Shown: positions 9,355 to 18,167 of the stretch, piece by piece
How positions within the stretch are numbered: position 1 is the first letter of the stretch
How the letters are laid out: every line of letters begins with the position of its first letter
DNA from: Colletes latitarsis
Lineage: Eukaryota > Arthropoda > Insecta > Hymenoptera > Colletidae
Length of the DNA stretch: 64,000 nt
Assembly: GCF_051014445.1 (NCBI RefSeq)
Contig: NC_135141.1
Coordinates: 2,418,001 to 2,482,000, forward strand
Direction of reading: 5' to 3'
Notes under the pieces: generated by a model
What the model was told of the DNA's origin: nothing
The model's database searches: none
The model's input: the letters and a program-made list of their open reading frames with translations, nothing else
Made by a program: the position numbers and the translations under genes

Positions 9355-9744
9355 ATCTGTTCCCACCAGTGTGGTCGGAATGGAGGTCACCCCAGGCAGA
9401 GCCGCCTTACCTGGGGAAGCCTAATACTCCGGGGGTTCGGCAGGTGCCCCCGGAGGTGGTCGCTCGGGATTGGGCCTTCTCTCCCAACCATGCATCCCAT
9501 CGCAGCGCACCATAGCTTAGGATTAGAGGGTAATTTATAGAGTTACCATCCTCGCGGCCCAGGCGGTTAAGCCAAGGCCCCCGGTCCTCCTGCCGTCACG
9601 TACCATTCACAAAACCAAAACTGGAGTTGTGAATGGGTCGTTGCGACGACCAACAGGAGGTTTACAGTGTGATTAGCATCAGGTACCTCGGGGTCGCTAC
9701 GCCCCGTACTGCGCCGGACACCTGGCCGGACACAGCCCCTGAGG
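9355..9744 (-). other. 5' UTR and promoter region of retrotransposon 1
   Basis: About 390 bp between the 5' junction and the ORF1 ATG. It contains a branched set of inverted repeats at 9586-9660 and, nearer the 5' end, a CGGGG/CCCCG hairpin at about 9690-9708 and two copies of a GTGTCCGG motif (plus strand CCGGACAC near 9714 and 9727). Non-LTR elements of this type are transcribed from an internal promoter in the 5' UTR. I cannot identify promoter motifs with confidence. Confidence 0.6.
9586..9660 (-). other. Three-way-junction-like inverted repeats in the 5' UTR of element 1
   Basis: An outer stem CCTCCTG (9586-9592) with CAGGAGG (9654-9660) encloses two hairpins. The first is CCATTCACAA (9603-9612) with TTGTGAATGG (9627-9636), 10 bp perfect. 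The second is GGTCGT with ACGACC at about 9637-9652. Nested perfect stems over 75 bases are unlikely by chance and suggest a folded 5' leader RNA. The function is unknown. Confidence 0.6.
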
Positions 9745-9760
9745 GGGCATAACCCAGACC
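9745..9760. repeat. Target-site duplication of element 1, right copy
   Basis: GGGCATAACCCAGACC repeats the 16 bases at 2700-2715. It continues as TAACCCAGACCTAACCGGTG, so removing the element and one copy restores a normal two-unit monomer. Confidence 0.9.
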
Positions 9761-11439
9761 TAACCCAGACCTAACCGGTGTTATCCTCCAAAATATTGAT
9801 CGAAACCAAATTTAATGTATTGTTTTTGTGTGGTACCACATTACTACGTGATTCAAAACCGAAAAAACCCAGGATCAGGCCAATAAGTATGCGAAGAAGG
9901 CAAAATCATGTACCAGATGCAGGCATAACCCACACCTAACCCAGACCTAACCGGTGTCATCCTCCAAAATATTGATCGAAACCAGGTTTAGTTGACTGTT
10001 TCGTTATCGTACCGCATTACTACGCCATTCAAACAGGGTAAAAACCAGGTTCTGGCCAACAAGTATGCGATGAAGGCTGAATCATGATCGAGATGCGGGC
10101 ACAACCCAGACCTAACCCAGACCTAACCGGTGTTATCCTCCAAAATATTGTTCGAAACCAGGTTTAGTTGACTGTTTCGTTATCGTACCGCATTACTACG
10201 CCATTCAAACAGAGTAAAACCCAGGTTCTGGCCAACAAGTATGCGATGAAGGCAGAATCATAAGCAAGATGCGGGCATAACCCAGACCTAACCCAGACCT
10301 AACCGGTGTTAACCTCCAAAATATTGATCGAAACCAAATTTAATGGTCTGCTTCTGTGTGGTACCGCATTACTACGTGATTCAAACCCGAAAAAACCCAG
10401 GATCTGGCCATCAAATATACTAAGAAGTCAAAATCATGAGCGAGATGCGGGCATAACCGAGACCTAACCCAGACCTAACCGGTGTTATCCTCCAAAATAT
10501 TGATCGAAATAAATTTAATGGTCTGTTTCTGTGTGGTACCGCATTACTACGTGATTCAAATCCGAAAAAACCCAGGATCTGGCCAACAAGTATGCAAAGA
10601 AGGAAAAATCAGGAGCCAGATGCGGGCATAACACAGACCTAACCGGTTTTATCCTCTAAAATATTCATCGAAATGAGGTTTAATTGACTGTTACTGTGTG
10701 GTGCCACATTACTACGTGATTCAAATCCGAAACAACCCAGGATCTGGCCAACAAGTATGCAAAGAAGTCAAAATCATGAGCGAGATGCGGGCATAACCCA
10801 GACCTAACCCAGACCTAACCGGTGTTATCCTCTAAAATGCGGATCGAAACCTGCTTTAATTGACTGTTTCACTGTGGTACTACATTACTACGTGACTCAA
10901 ACCCGAAAAAACCCAGGATCTGGCCAACAAGTATGCGAAGAAGGCAAAATCATGAGCCAGATGCGTGCATAACTCAGACCTAACCCAGACCTAACGTGCG
11001 TTATCCTCCAAAATATTGATCGAAACCAAATTTAATGGTCTGTTTCTGTGTGGTACCGCATTACTACGTGATTCAAACCTGAAAAGACCCAGTATCTGGC
11101 CATCAAATATACTAAGAAGTCAAAATCATGAGCGAGATGCGGGCATAACCCAGACCTAACCCAGACCTAACCGGTGTCATCCTGTAAAATATTGATCGAA
11201 ACCAGCTTTAATTGACTGCTTCAATGTGGTACAACATTACTACGTGATTCAAATTCGAGAAAACCCAGGATCTGGCCAACATGTATGCGAAGAAGGCAAA
11301 ATCATGAGCCAGATGCGGGCATAAGCCAGACCTAACCGGTGTTATACTCTAAAATTTTGATCGAAACTAGGTTTAATTGACTGTTTCACTGTGGTACCAC
11401 ATCACTACGTGATTCAAACTGGAAAAAACCCAGGATCTG

Positions 11440-13954
11440 GCCAACAAGTATGCGATGAAGGAAAAATCATGTGCCAGATGCGCGCATATCCCAGACCTAA
11501 CCCAGACCTAACCGGTTTTATCGCTAAAATGTGGATCGAAACCAAGTTTAATGGACTGTTTCAGTGTGGTACCACATTACTACGTGACTCAAACCCGAAA
11601 AAACCCAAAATCTGGCCAACAAGTATGCAAAGATGGCAAAATCATGAGCCAGATGCGGGCATAAGCCAGACCTAACCCAGACCTAACCGGAGTCATCCTT
11701 CAAAATGTTGATCGGAACCAAGGTTAATGGACTGTTTCAGTATGGTACCACATTACTACGTGACTCAAACCCGAAAAAACCCCGGATCTGGCCAACAAGT
11801 ATGCGAAGAAGGCAAAATCATGAGCCAGATGTGGGCATAAGCCAGACCTAACCCAGACCTAACCGGTTTTATCCTCTAAAATATTGATCGAAACCAGGTT
11901 TTATTGACTGCTACTGTGTGGTACCACATTACTACGTGATTCAAATCCGAAAAAACCCAGGATCTTGCCAACAAGTATGCAAAGAAGGCATAATCATGAG
12001 CCAGATGCGTGCATAACCCAGACCTAACCCAGACCTAACCGGTTTTATCCTCTCAAATATTGATCAAGACCAGGTTTAGTTGACTGTTTCGTTGTGGTAC
12101 CGCATTACTACGCCATTCAAACTGGGTAAAACACAGGTTCTGGCCAAAAAGTATGCGATGAAGGCTGAATCATGATCGAGATGCGGGCATAACCCAGACC
12201 TAACCCAGACCTAACCGGTGTTATCCTCCAAAATATTGATCGAAACCAGGTTTAGTTGACTGTTTCGTTGTGGTACCGCATTACTACGCCATTCAAACAG
12301 GGTAAAACCCAGGTTCTGGCCAACAGGTATGCGATGAAGGCAAAATCATGAGCCAGATGCGGGCATAAGTAAGACCTAACCCAGCCCTAACCTGTTTTAT
12401 CCTATAAAATATTGATCGAAACCAGGTTTTATTGACTGTTACTGTGTGGTACCACATTACTACGTGATTCAAATCCGAAAAAACCCAGGATCTGGCCAAC
12501 AAGTATGCAAAGAAGTCAAAATCCAGAGCGAGATGCGGGCATAACCCAGACCTAACCCAGACCTAACCGGTGTTATCCTCCAAAATATTGATCGAAACCA
12601 AATTTAATGGTCTGTTTCTGTGTGGTACCGCATTACTACGTGATTCAAACCCGAAAAAACCCAGGATCTGGCCATCAAATACACTAAGAAGTCAAAATCA
12701 TGAGCGAGATGCGGGCATAACCCAGACCTAACCCAGACCTAACCGGTTTAATCCTGTAAAATATTGATCGAAACCAGCTTTAATTGACTGTTTCAATGTG
12801 GTACAACATTACTACGTGATTCAAATTCGAGAAAACCCAGGATCTGGCCAACAAGTATGCGAAGAAGGCAAAATCATGAGCCAGATGCGGGCATAAGCCA
12901 GACCTAACCCAGACCTAACCGGTTTTATCCTCTAAAATATTCATCGAAACCTGGTTTTATTGACTGTTACTGTGTGGTACCACATTACTACGTGATTCAA
13001 ATCCGAAAAAACCCAAAATCTGGCCAACAAGTATGCAAAGATGGCAAAATCATGAGCCAGATGCGGGCATAAGCCAGACCTAACCGGTGTTATACTCTAA
13101 AATTTTGATCGAAACTAGGTTTAATTGACTGTTTCACTGTGGTACCACATCACTACGTGATTCAAACTGGAAAAAACCCAGGATCTGGCCAACAAGTATG
13201 CGAAGAAGGCAAAATCATGAGCCAGATGCGTGCATAACCCAGACCTAACCCAGACCTAACCGGTGTTATCCTCCAAAATATTGATCGAAACCAAATTTAA
13301 TGGATTGTTTCTGTGTGCTACCACATTACTACGTGATTCGAAACCGAAAAAACCCAGGATCAGGCCAACAAGTATGCGATGAAGGAAAAATCATGTGCCA
13401 GATGCGCGCATATCCCAGACCTAACCCAGACCTAACCGGTTTTATCGCTAAAATGTGGATCGAAACCAAGTTTAATGGACTGTTTCAGTGTGGTACCACA
13501 TTACTACGTGACTCAAACCCGAAAAAACCCAAAATCTGGCCAACAAGTATGCAAAGATGGCAAAATCATGAGCCAGATGCGGGCATAAGCCAGACCTAAC
13601 CCAGACCTAACCGGTGTCATCCTTTAAAATGTTGATCGAAACCAAGTTTAATGGACTGTTTCAGTATGGTACCACATTACTACGTGACTCAAACCCGAAA
13701 AAACCCCGGATCTGGCCAACAAGTATGCGAAGAAGGCAAAATCATGAGCCAGATGTGGGCATAAGCCAGACCTAACCCAGACCTAACCGGTTTTATCCTC
13801 TAAAATATTGATCGAAACCAGGTTTTATTGACTGCTACTGTGTGGTACCACATTACTACGTGATTCAAATCCGAAAAAACCCTGGATCTTGCCAACAAGT
13901 ATGCAAAGAAGGCATAATCATGAGCCAGATGCGTGCATAACCCAGACCTAACCC
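11440..13954. repeat. 1,924-bp offset duplication within block B
   Basis: The rare variant ATCGCTAAAATGTGGATCG occurs at about 11519 and 13443. The following monomers match in order, including AAAACCCAAAATCTGG and ATGTGGGCATAAGCC, until about 12030 and 13954. The offset of 1,924 bp is about eleven monomers, which points to unequal exchange in register. Confidence 0.75.
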
Positions 13955-14416
13955 AGACCTAACCGGTGTTATCCTCCAAAATATTGATCGAAACCAGGTT
14001 TAGTTGACTGTTTCGTTGTGGTACCACATTACTACGTGATTCAAAACCGAAAAAACCCAGGATCAGGCTAACAAGTATGCGAAGAAGGCAAAATCATATG
14101 CCAGATGCAGGCATAACCCAGACCTAACCCAGACCTAACCGGTGTGATCCTCTAAAATATTGATCGAAACAAGGTTTAATTGTCTGTTTCAGTGTGGTAC
14201 CACATTACTTCGTGACTCAAACCCGAAAAAACCCAGGATCTGGTCAACAAGTATGCGAGGAAGGCAAAATCATGAGCCAGATGTGGGCATGAGCCAGACC
14301 TAACCCAGACCTAACCGGTTTTACCCTCTAAAATATTGATCGAAACCAGGTTTTATTGTCTGCTACTGCATGGTACCACATTACTACGTGATTCAAATCT
14401 GAAAAAACCCAGGGTC

Positions 14417-14426
14417 TGGCCAACAA

Positions 14427-14430
<4 letters not shown>
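14417..14430. repeat. Target-site duplication of element 2, left copy
   Basis: TGGCCAACAAGTAT precedes the T run and recurs at 19983-19996 immediately after the element. The last T could belong to the tail. The site lies in the GGCCAACAAGTATGCGAAG box of the monomer, 46 bp from the position used by element 1. Confidence 0.88.

Positions 14431-14466
<36 letters not shown>
14431..14466 (-). other. Poly(A) tail of retrotransposon 2
   Basis: Thirty-six T on the plus strand, plus one ambiguous T at 14430. The tail joins CAACAAGTAT of the satellite. An uninterrupted run of this length is usually short-lived and supports a recent insertion. Confidence 0.93.
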
Positions 14467-14467
<1 letters not shown>

Positions 14468-14982
14468 TCGTGGGGAAAATCTTCGAAAGACTCCCTCCCA
14501 CCTCCTTGGGGAGAGGTGGGAGGCGTGTGTGGGATTCCCCGCGCCCGTACAACGACAGGCGCGGGACCTACCCACTAAAAACCCCACGGTGACCCTTCGG
14601 CACGCTTTGGGAGGATACCGGGAATCGCTCGAAGCATTCTTCCGGTATCCTCCCCGTGCCCGCGCTTTCGCGCCCATCCCCCGGGGGGACAATCGGTCCC
14701 CCCAGTAGACACACTGCCTCATAGCGGCGGGACGGGGCCACTCCATCCCGCCGCTATCCGTCCCGGGGCCGCGTTTAGTGGCGGCTGCGAGCCCCAACTC
14801 GCAACCGCCCGCGACCCCGTTTCCATCCCTCGGCGGCCGGGCGTTCATGGCCGCACCAGACCGCCGAGGGTGCCTCCCCTTGCGTCGGACCGGTAGGGGA
14901 AGGCACTCCTACCCCCAACCGGTCCGACCCGGCGCCGCCTGGCGGGAGGAGGGTCCCCTCAGGACCGCCCTCCCAGCCTAGG
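14467..14982 (-). other. 3' UTR of retrotransposon 2, rich in hairpins
   Basis: Inverted repeats lie at 14494-14504/14513-14523 (11 bp), 14538-14545/14558-14565 (8 bp), 14609-14621/14642-14654 (13 bp), 14683-14690/14696-14703 (8 bp), 14721-14732/14746-14757 (12 bp), 14780-14791/14798-14809 (12 bp, one mismatch) and 14884-14894/14918-14928 (11 bp). The order near the tail (G/C-rich hairpin, short hairpin, CTAAAA and CCACGGTGACC motif, long hairpin with a 20-nt loop, G-run hairpin) parallels element 1. Primary sequence is otherwise largely different. Confidence 0.78.
14609..14654 (-). promoter_or_regulatory. Conserved 3' UTR stem-loop, 13-bp stem and 20-nt loop
   Basis: GGGAGGATACCGG (14609-14621) pairs perfectly with CCGGTATCCTCCC (14642-14654) around 20 nt. 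It corresponds in position, stem length and loop size to 2847-2894 of element 1, where the stem sequence is different. The conserved CCACGGTGACC motif at 14584-14594 precedes it in both. Confidence 0.75.
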
Positions 14983-17900
14983 TCATCCGCCACGCCGAGG
15001 CGGCCGCCCGCGACGCCTCGCGACCGGGCGACGACCTCGGGCCACCGCACGAGCGCGCGCTTCAGCACGTCGCTGAAGCTCGCGCTCCCTCCCCGCGGCC
15101 TCCTTCTGCAACATTACGTTCTCGCAGAAGGAGGCCACGGCCCTCCACTTCTCCTCGCTGCCGAGCATGGCGCGCACCACGCCCGGCAGCGAGACATCCC
15201 GCCCGACGACGCCGACCAGGACACGGCGCTCCCCCTCCCACGCGGGGCATACCTCCAGGGTATGATCCGCCGTGTCCTGCTCAGCGTCGCAGTGGCAGCA
15301 ACGCGCCGTCGGCTCCTTCCCTATCCGGCACAGGTATCTTCCGAAGCTGCCATGCCCGGAAAATACCTGTGCCAGCCGGTAGGTGAGGCTGCCATGGCCT
15401 CTGTCCAGCCACTCCTTCAGGAGTGGCCGAACAGCCCCGACAGTCCGGTGCCCCGCGGTTGGCAGAGCCAGCCGCTCCTGCCACGCGAGCAACACGGACT
15501 GCCGGGCCTGGCGCTTCAAATCGCCCCAAGCAGGTTCCTGCCCGCCCGGGACCGCCCCCACCCCCGCGCGACGGTCGACGCGGTGCCGGTACATCACCGC
15601 GTGCGACCGCGCGAGCAGGTCCATGGGCGGCATCCCCGCTAGAACCGTCGCCGCCTCATGTGACATGGTCCGATACCCGCGGACGACCCTGAGCGCCATG
15701 CGCCTCTGCACCCGACGCAGCATAGTCATGCTGCGCCGGGAGGCAGCCAGGTCGTCCGCCCAGACGGGGGCCCCGTATAGGGCCACCGACTGGACCATTG
15801 CCACATAGAGGCGACGAACTCGGCCCGCCGGGCCCCCCAGGTTGGGCAGGATCCGGCCCAGAGCCGCAACCAGCCTTTCCAACCTGGGGACCAGGCAGCG
15901 GAAATGCTTCTCGAAACGCCAGTGGCTATCGAGGATCAGCCCCAGATACCTGATCTGGGGCTTCACCTCGATGTCAGCCCCACCCACCCGAATCAGAGGG
16001 GGTGGCGGATCCTGCCGATGTGAATGAAACGCAATCACCTCGGTCTTATGGACCGCCACCGTCATCCCCATCCCCCTGATCCGGTCGACGACGCGTTGCG
16101 ACCCCTCCTCCGCGCGACGCATGGCCCTCCCCCAGTGCGCCCCGACGGCCAGCACCAGTGTGTCATCCGCATAACACACTGTGCTGACGCCGTCGGGGAG
16201 GCCGGCCCGCAACACCGAGTCGTACGCGATGTTCCACAGGAGTGGCCCGAGGACCGTCCCCTGCGGAACACCGCAGTACACCTCCCTCCGCATATCACCA
16301 TCCCGGCCCGGATACTCGATCCACCTGCCGCGGAGATAATCCCCGACGACCGCCCTGAGACAAGGGGGGACTCGATGATATTCGAGTCCCCTCCTTATCT
16401 CTTCCCAGGGGAGGGTGTTAAAGGCATTGGCAATATCCAGGGATATTGCCAATGCCACCCCTCCCCGGGAGACGGCCGCCTCCGAGAGGGCCCTCACACG
16501 ACCTATCGCGTCGATAGTCGATCGGCCCCCCCGGAAACCGAACTGGCAGTCGGCCAGACCGGGATCACCCCGCGACAGGTGCTCGACGAGGCGGGCAGCA
16601 ATCACACGCTCGAAGAGCTTGCCCACCTCGTCGAGGAGACAAATGGGCCGGTATGCGGAGGGAGACTCCGCGGGCCGACACTCCTTCCGGAGGAGGACCA
16701 TCCTCGCCACCTTCCAACTGGGGGGGAATCGCCCGTCCCTCAGGCAGCGGTCGAACAACCGCCTGAGGTCGGCCCCAAGGACGCCCTGGGTCAAGACCCA
16801 AACCCGGCCGGGCACACCATCGGGACCCGGGGCCGTGTTACGAACCCCGAGCCGTCTGATGGCCGCTGCCAGCTCCTCCTGCGTGACCCCCAGCTCGGCC
16901 GTCCACTCCACTGGGACAGCCGCCGCCGCCGGAGGACGCGGTCCCCTCTCCCCAATTGGGAAGAGTGTATTGACCACGTCCTCCAGCAGCCGGGGGTCAA
17001 GACCCTCGGTGACGGGGGGCGCCCACGGGCGGAGCTTATTCAGCACCACCTTATATGGGCGCCCCCATGGATCGTCATCAAGGGTCTGGAGGAGCTCCTT
17101 CCATGCCTGGGTCTTGGCCCGTTTTATGGCGACCTGCAGAGCAACCCGCGCCACGCGGTATGCTCCATACAGATCATCAGCTGCCCTCGCTCGCGCCACG
17201 CCGTCGCCTGTACGTTGTCGACGGCGCGCGCGGGTGTACTGGCGTCGGGCGCGGACAGTCGCGACTCGCAACTCCGCGATCGCGTCCGACCACCAGTACA
17301 CCGCCCGGCGAGGAGAAGCCCGCCCGACCCGAGGCATCGCCGCGTCGCAAATACCCGCGACCAATGCTCCGAGCCGGGCGACCTCCTCCTCTATGCTCGG
17401 CAACTCGGCCGCTCCCTGCGGCCAAGTTGCAGCGAGGGCAGCTGCCATCAGGGCGTCCTTGTCCAGGCGCCGAAGCGCCCAGCGGCGTGGTGGGGCGCCA
17501 CGCAGGCGGCCGTGTCGGGATGCACTCGCGGCGGCAGAGACCTCCATCCGGATGTACCGGTGATCGGAGAGTGTCTCTGCCCCCGCGACCACGTGCCAAC
17601 CCGACACCATGCGCACGGCGTTGGGGGTCGCGAATCCAACATCCACGATGGACCCCCCATATCGCCGCACGCATGTGTTCTCCGACCCCCGGTTCAATAC
17701 CCGGAGGTCGAGCCCCGCCGCCCAATCGCCCAGGATCCCGCCGCGAACGGAGGTCCTGGGGGATCCCCAAGCCACCGACTTGGCATTAAAATCCCCCAGG
17801 ACCAGCACCGGCCGGGCCGCGTAGCGCTGCACGCATGCCGCGACCTCGGCCAAGTACAGCTCGAACGCAGCGTGACCGCTACGGGGCGAAATGTAGCACC

Positions 17901-18165
17901 CCACCACAGCGACTCCCCCCCAGTCCACGGCGACGAATCCCCGACCGCGCTCCAACAAGGAGAACGGTGGGGACCCGTCGCCCCCTCCCCATACCGTCGC
18001 CACCAAGCCGTCCGCGTCGCCCACCCAATGAGGGTGATCAGGGACGCGGTACGGCTCGGCGGCGACCGCCAGGCCAACCCCCCACTCCGCGAGGACTTGG
18101 GACATCAAGTCCTGTGCCGCGCGGCAGTGGTTGAGGTTGGCCTGGAGGAGGAGGCGGGGCGGCAT
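14983..18165 (-). CDS. ORF2 of retrotransposon 2: APE endonuclease/reverse transcriptase, intact (1060 aa)
   Basis: The ATG at 18165 overlaps the ORF1 stop, and the TGA is at 14983. Residues 1-210 are an APE-type endonuclease: QANLNHCRAAQDLM at 8-21, E37 in AAEPYR, LGDFN with D125 and N127, GSIVDVGFA at 171-179 and SDH at 200-202. It nicks target DNA to prime reverse transcription. The RT spans about 440-760: APGPDG at 445-450, LDEVGKLFERV at 511-521, QFGFRGGRST at 541-550, LDIANAF at 576-582 (catalytic D577), GVPQGTVLGPLLW at 632-644, and the catalytic YADD at 665-668. A C-terminal finger C956-X2-C959-X8-H968-X4-C973 is followed by CPAW, then an Arg-rich tail. All key residues of both enzymes are present. 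The length is normal for the clade. Expression is probably coupled to ORF1. Confidence 0.96.
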   Translation of the reverse strand: MPPRLLLQANLNHCRAAQDLMSQVLAEWGVGLAVAAEPYRVPDHPHWVGDADGLVATVWGGGDGSPPFSLLERGRGFVAVDWGGVAVVGCYISPRSGHAAFELYLAEVAACVQRYAARPVLVLGDFNAKSVAWGSPRTSVRGGILGDWAAGLDLRVLNRGSENTCVRRYGGSIVDVGFATPNAVRMVSGWHVVAGAETLSDHRYIRMEVSAAASASRHGRLRGAPPRRWALRRLDKDALMAAALAATWPQGAAELPSIEEEVARLGALVAGICDAAMPRVGRASPRRAVYWWSDAIAELRVATVRARRQYTRARRRQRTGDGVARARAADDLYGAYRVARVALQVAIKRAKTQAWKELLQTLDDDPWGRPYKVVLNKLRPWAPPVTEGLDPRLLEDVVNTLFPIGERGPRPPAAAAVPVEWTAELGVTQEELAAAIRRLGVRNTAPGPDGVPGRVWVLTQGVLGADLRRLFDRCLRDGRFPPSWKVARMVLLRKECRPAESPSAYRPICLLDEVGKLFERVIAARLVEHLSRGDPGLADCQFGFRGGRSTIDAIGRVRALSEAAVSRGGVALAISLDIANAFNTLPWEEIRRGLEYHRVPPCLRAVVGDYLRGRWIEYPGRDGDMRREVYCGVPQGTVLGPLLWNIAYDSVLRAGLPDGVSTVCYADDTLVLAVGAHWGRAMRRAEEGSQRVVDRIRGMGMTVAVHKTEVIAFHSHRQDPPPPLIRVGGADIEVKPQIRYLGLILDSHWRFEKHFRCLVPRLERLVAALGRILPNLGGPAGRVRRLYVAMVQSVALYGAPVWADDLAASRRSMTMLRRVQRRMALRVVRGYRTMSHEAATVLAGMPPMDLLARSHAVMYRHRVDRRAGVGAVPGGQEPAWGDLKRQARQSVLLAWQERLALPTAGHRTVGAVRPLLKEWLDRGHGSLTYRLAQVFSGHGSFGRYLCRIGKEPTARCCHCDAEQDTADHTLEVCPAWEGERRVLVGVVGRDVSLPGVVRAMLGSEEKWRAVASFCENVMLQKEAAGRERELQRRAEARARAVARGRRPVARRRGRPPRRGG

Positions 18166-18167
18166 TA
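18163..18167 (-). promoter_or_regulatory. TAATG stop-start overlap between ORF1 and ORF2 (element 2)
   Basis: ORF1 ends GCC ATT AAT TAA and the final A begins the ORF2 ATG, giving TAATG, exactly as in element 1. The shared overlap in two diverged elements supports a functional role in reinitiation. Confidence 0.85.

Larger units (their letters stand above)
2716..9744 (-). mobile_element. Retrotransposon 1: R1-clade (SART/TRAS-like) non-LTR element, near full length
   Basis: A 7,029-bp insertion on the minus strand with no terminal repeats. It has a 3' poly(A) (T run at 2716-2739), a 3' UTR of about 510 bp, ORF2 at 3250-6373, ORF1 at 6373-9354 and a 5' UTR of about 390 bp. ORF1 has three CCHC knuckles. 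ORF2 has an N-terminal APE-type endonuclease, a central RT and a C-terminal CCHC finger. This gene order and domain set is that of the R1 clade, which includes the telomere-targeting SART and TRAS elements. It is bounded by a 16-17 bp target-site duplication and is much more GC-rich than the satellite. ORF2 carries a one-base frameshift, so this copy is probably not autonomous as assembled. A pure 24-nt tail and otherwise open frames point to a recent insertion. Confidence 0.95.
9745..14430. repeat. Satellite block B
   Basis: About 4.7 kb of the same 176/165-bp monomers between the two retrotransposons, in the same orientation as block A. Monomer variants are rather diverged from one another. 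They include types with ACGCCATTCAAACAG, with CATCAAATATACTAAGAAGTC, and with ATCGCTAAAATGTGGATCG. A stretch of about 590 bp at about 11440-12030 recurs at about 13364-13954 (offset 1,924 bp). The start of the block resembles block A after position 970, as expected if element 1 split one array. No gene is seen. Confidence 0.97.

Noticed and set aside
9354..9390. GTG start for ORF1 of element 1 (9390) and of element 2 (19799)
   Set aside because: In a eukaryote an ATG is expected. In-frame ATG codons occur 12 and 4 codons downstream, at 9354 and 19787.
2716..9744. LTR retrotransposon or retrovirus-like origin of the elements
   Set aside because: No terminal repeats, no protease, RNase H or integrase motifs. 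A poly(A) tail, an APE endonuclease ahead of the RT, and short target-site duplications define non-LTR elements.
9661..9744. A definite HDV-like ribozyme at the 5' end of element 1
   Set aside because: Some stems are visible but I could not lay out the required P1-P4 double pseudoknot. It is kept only as a check under findings.
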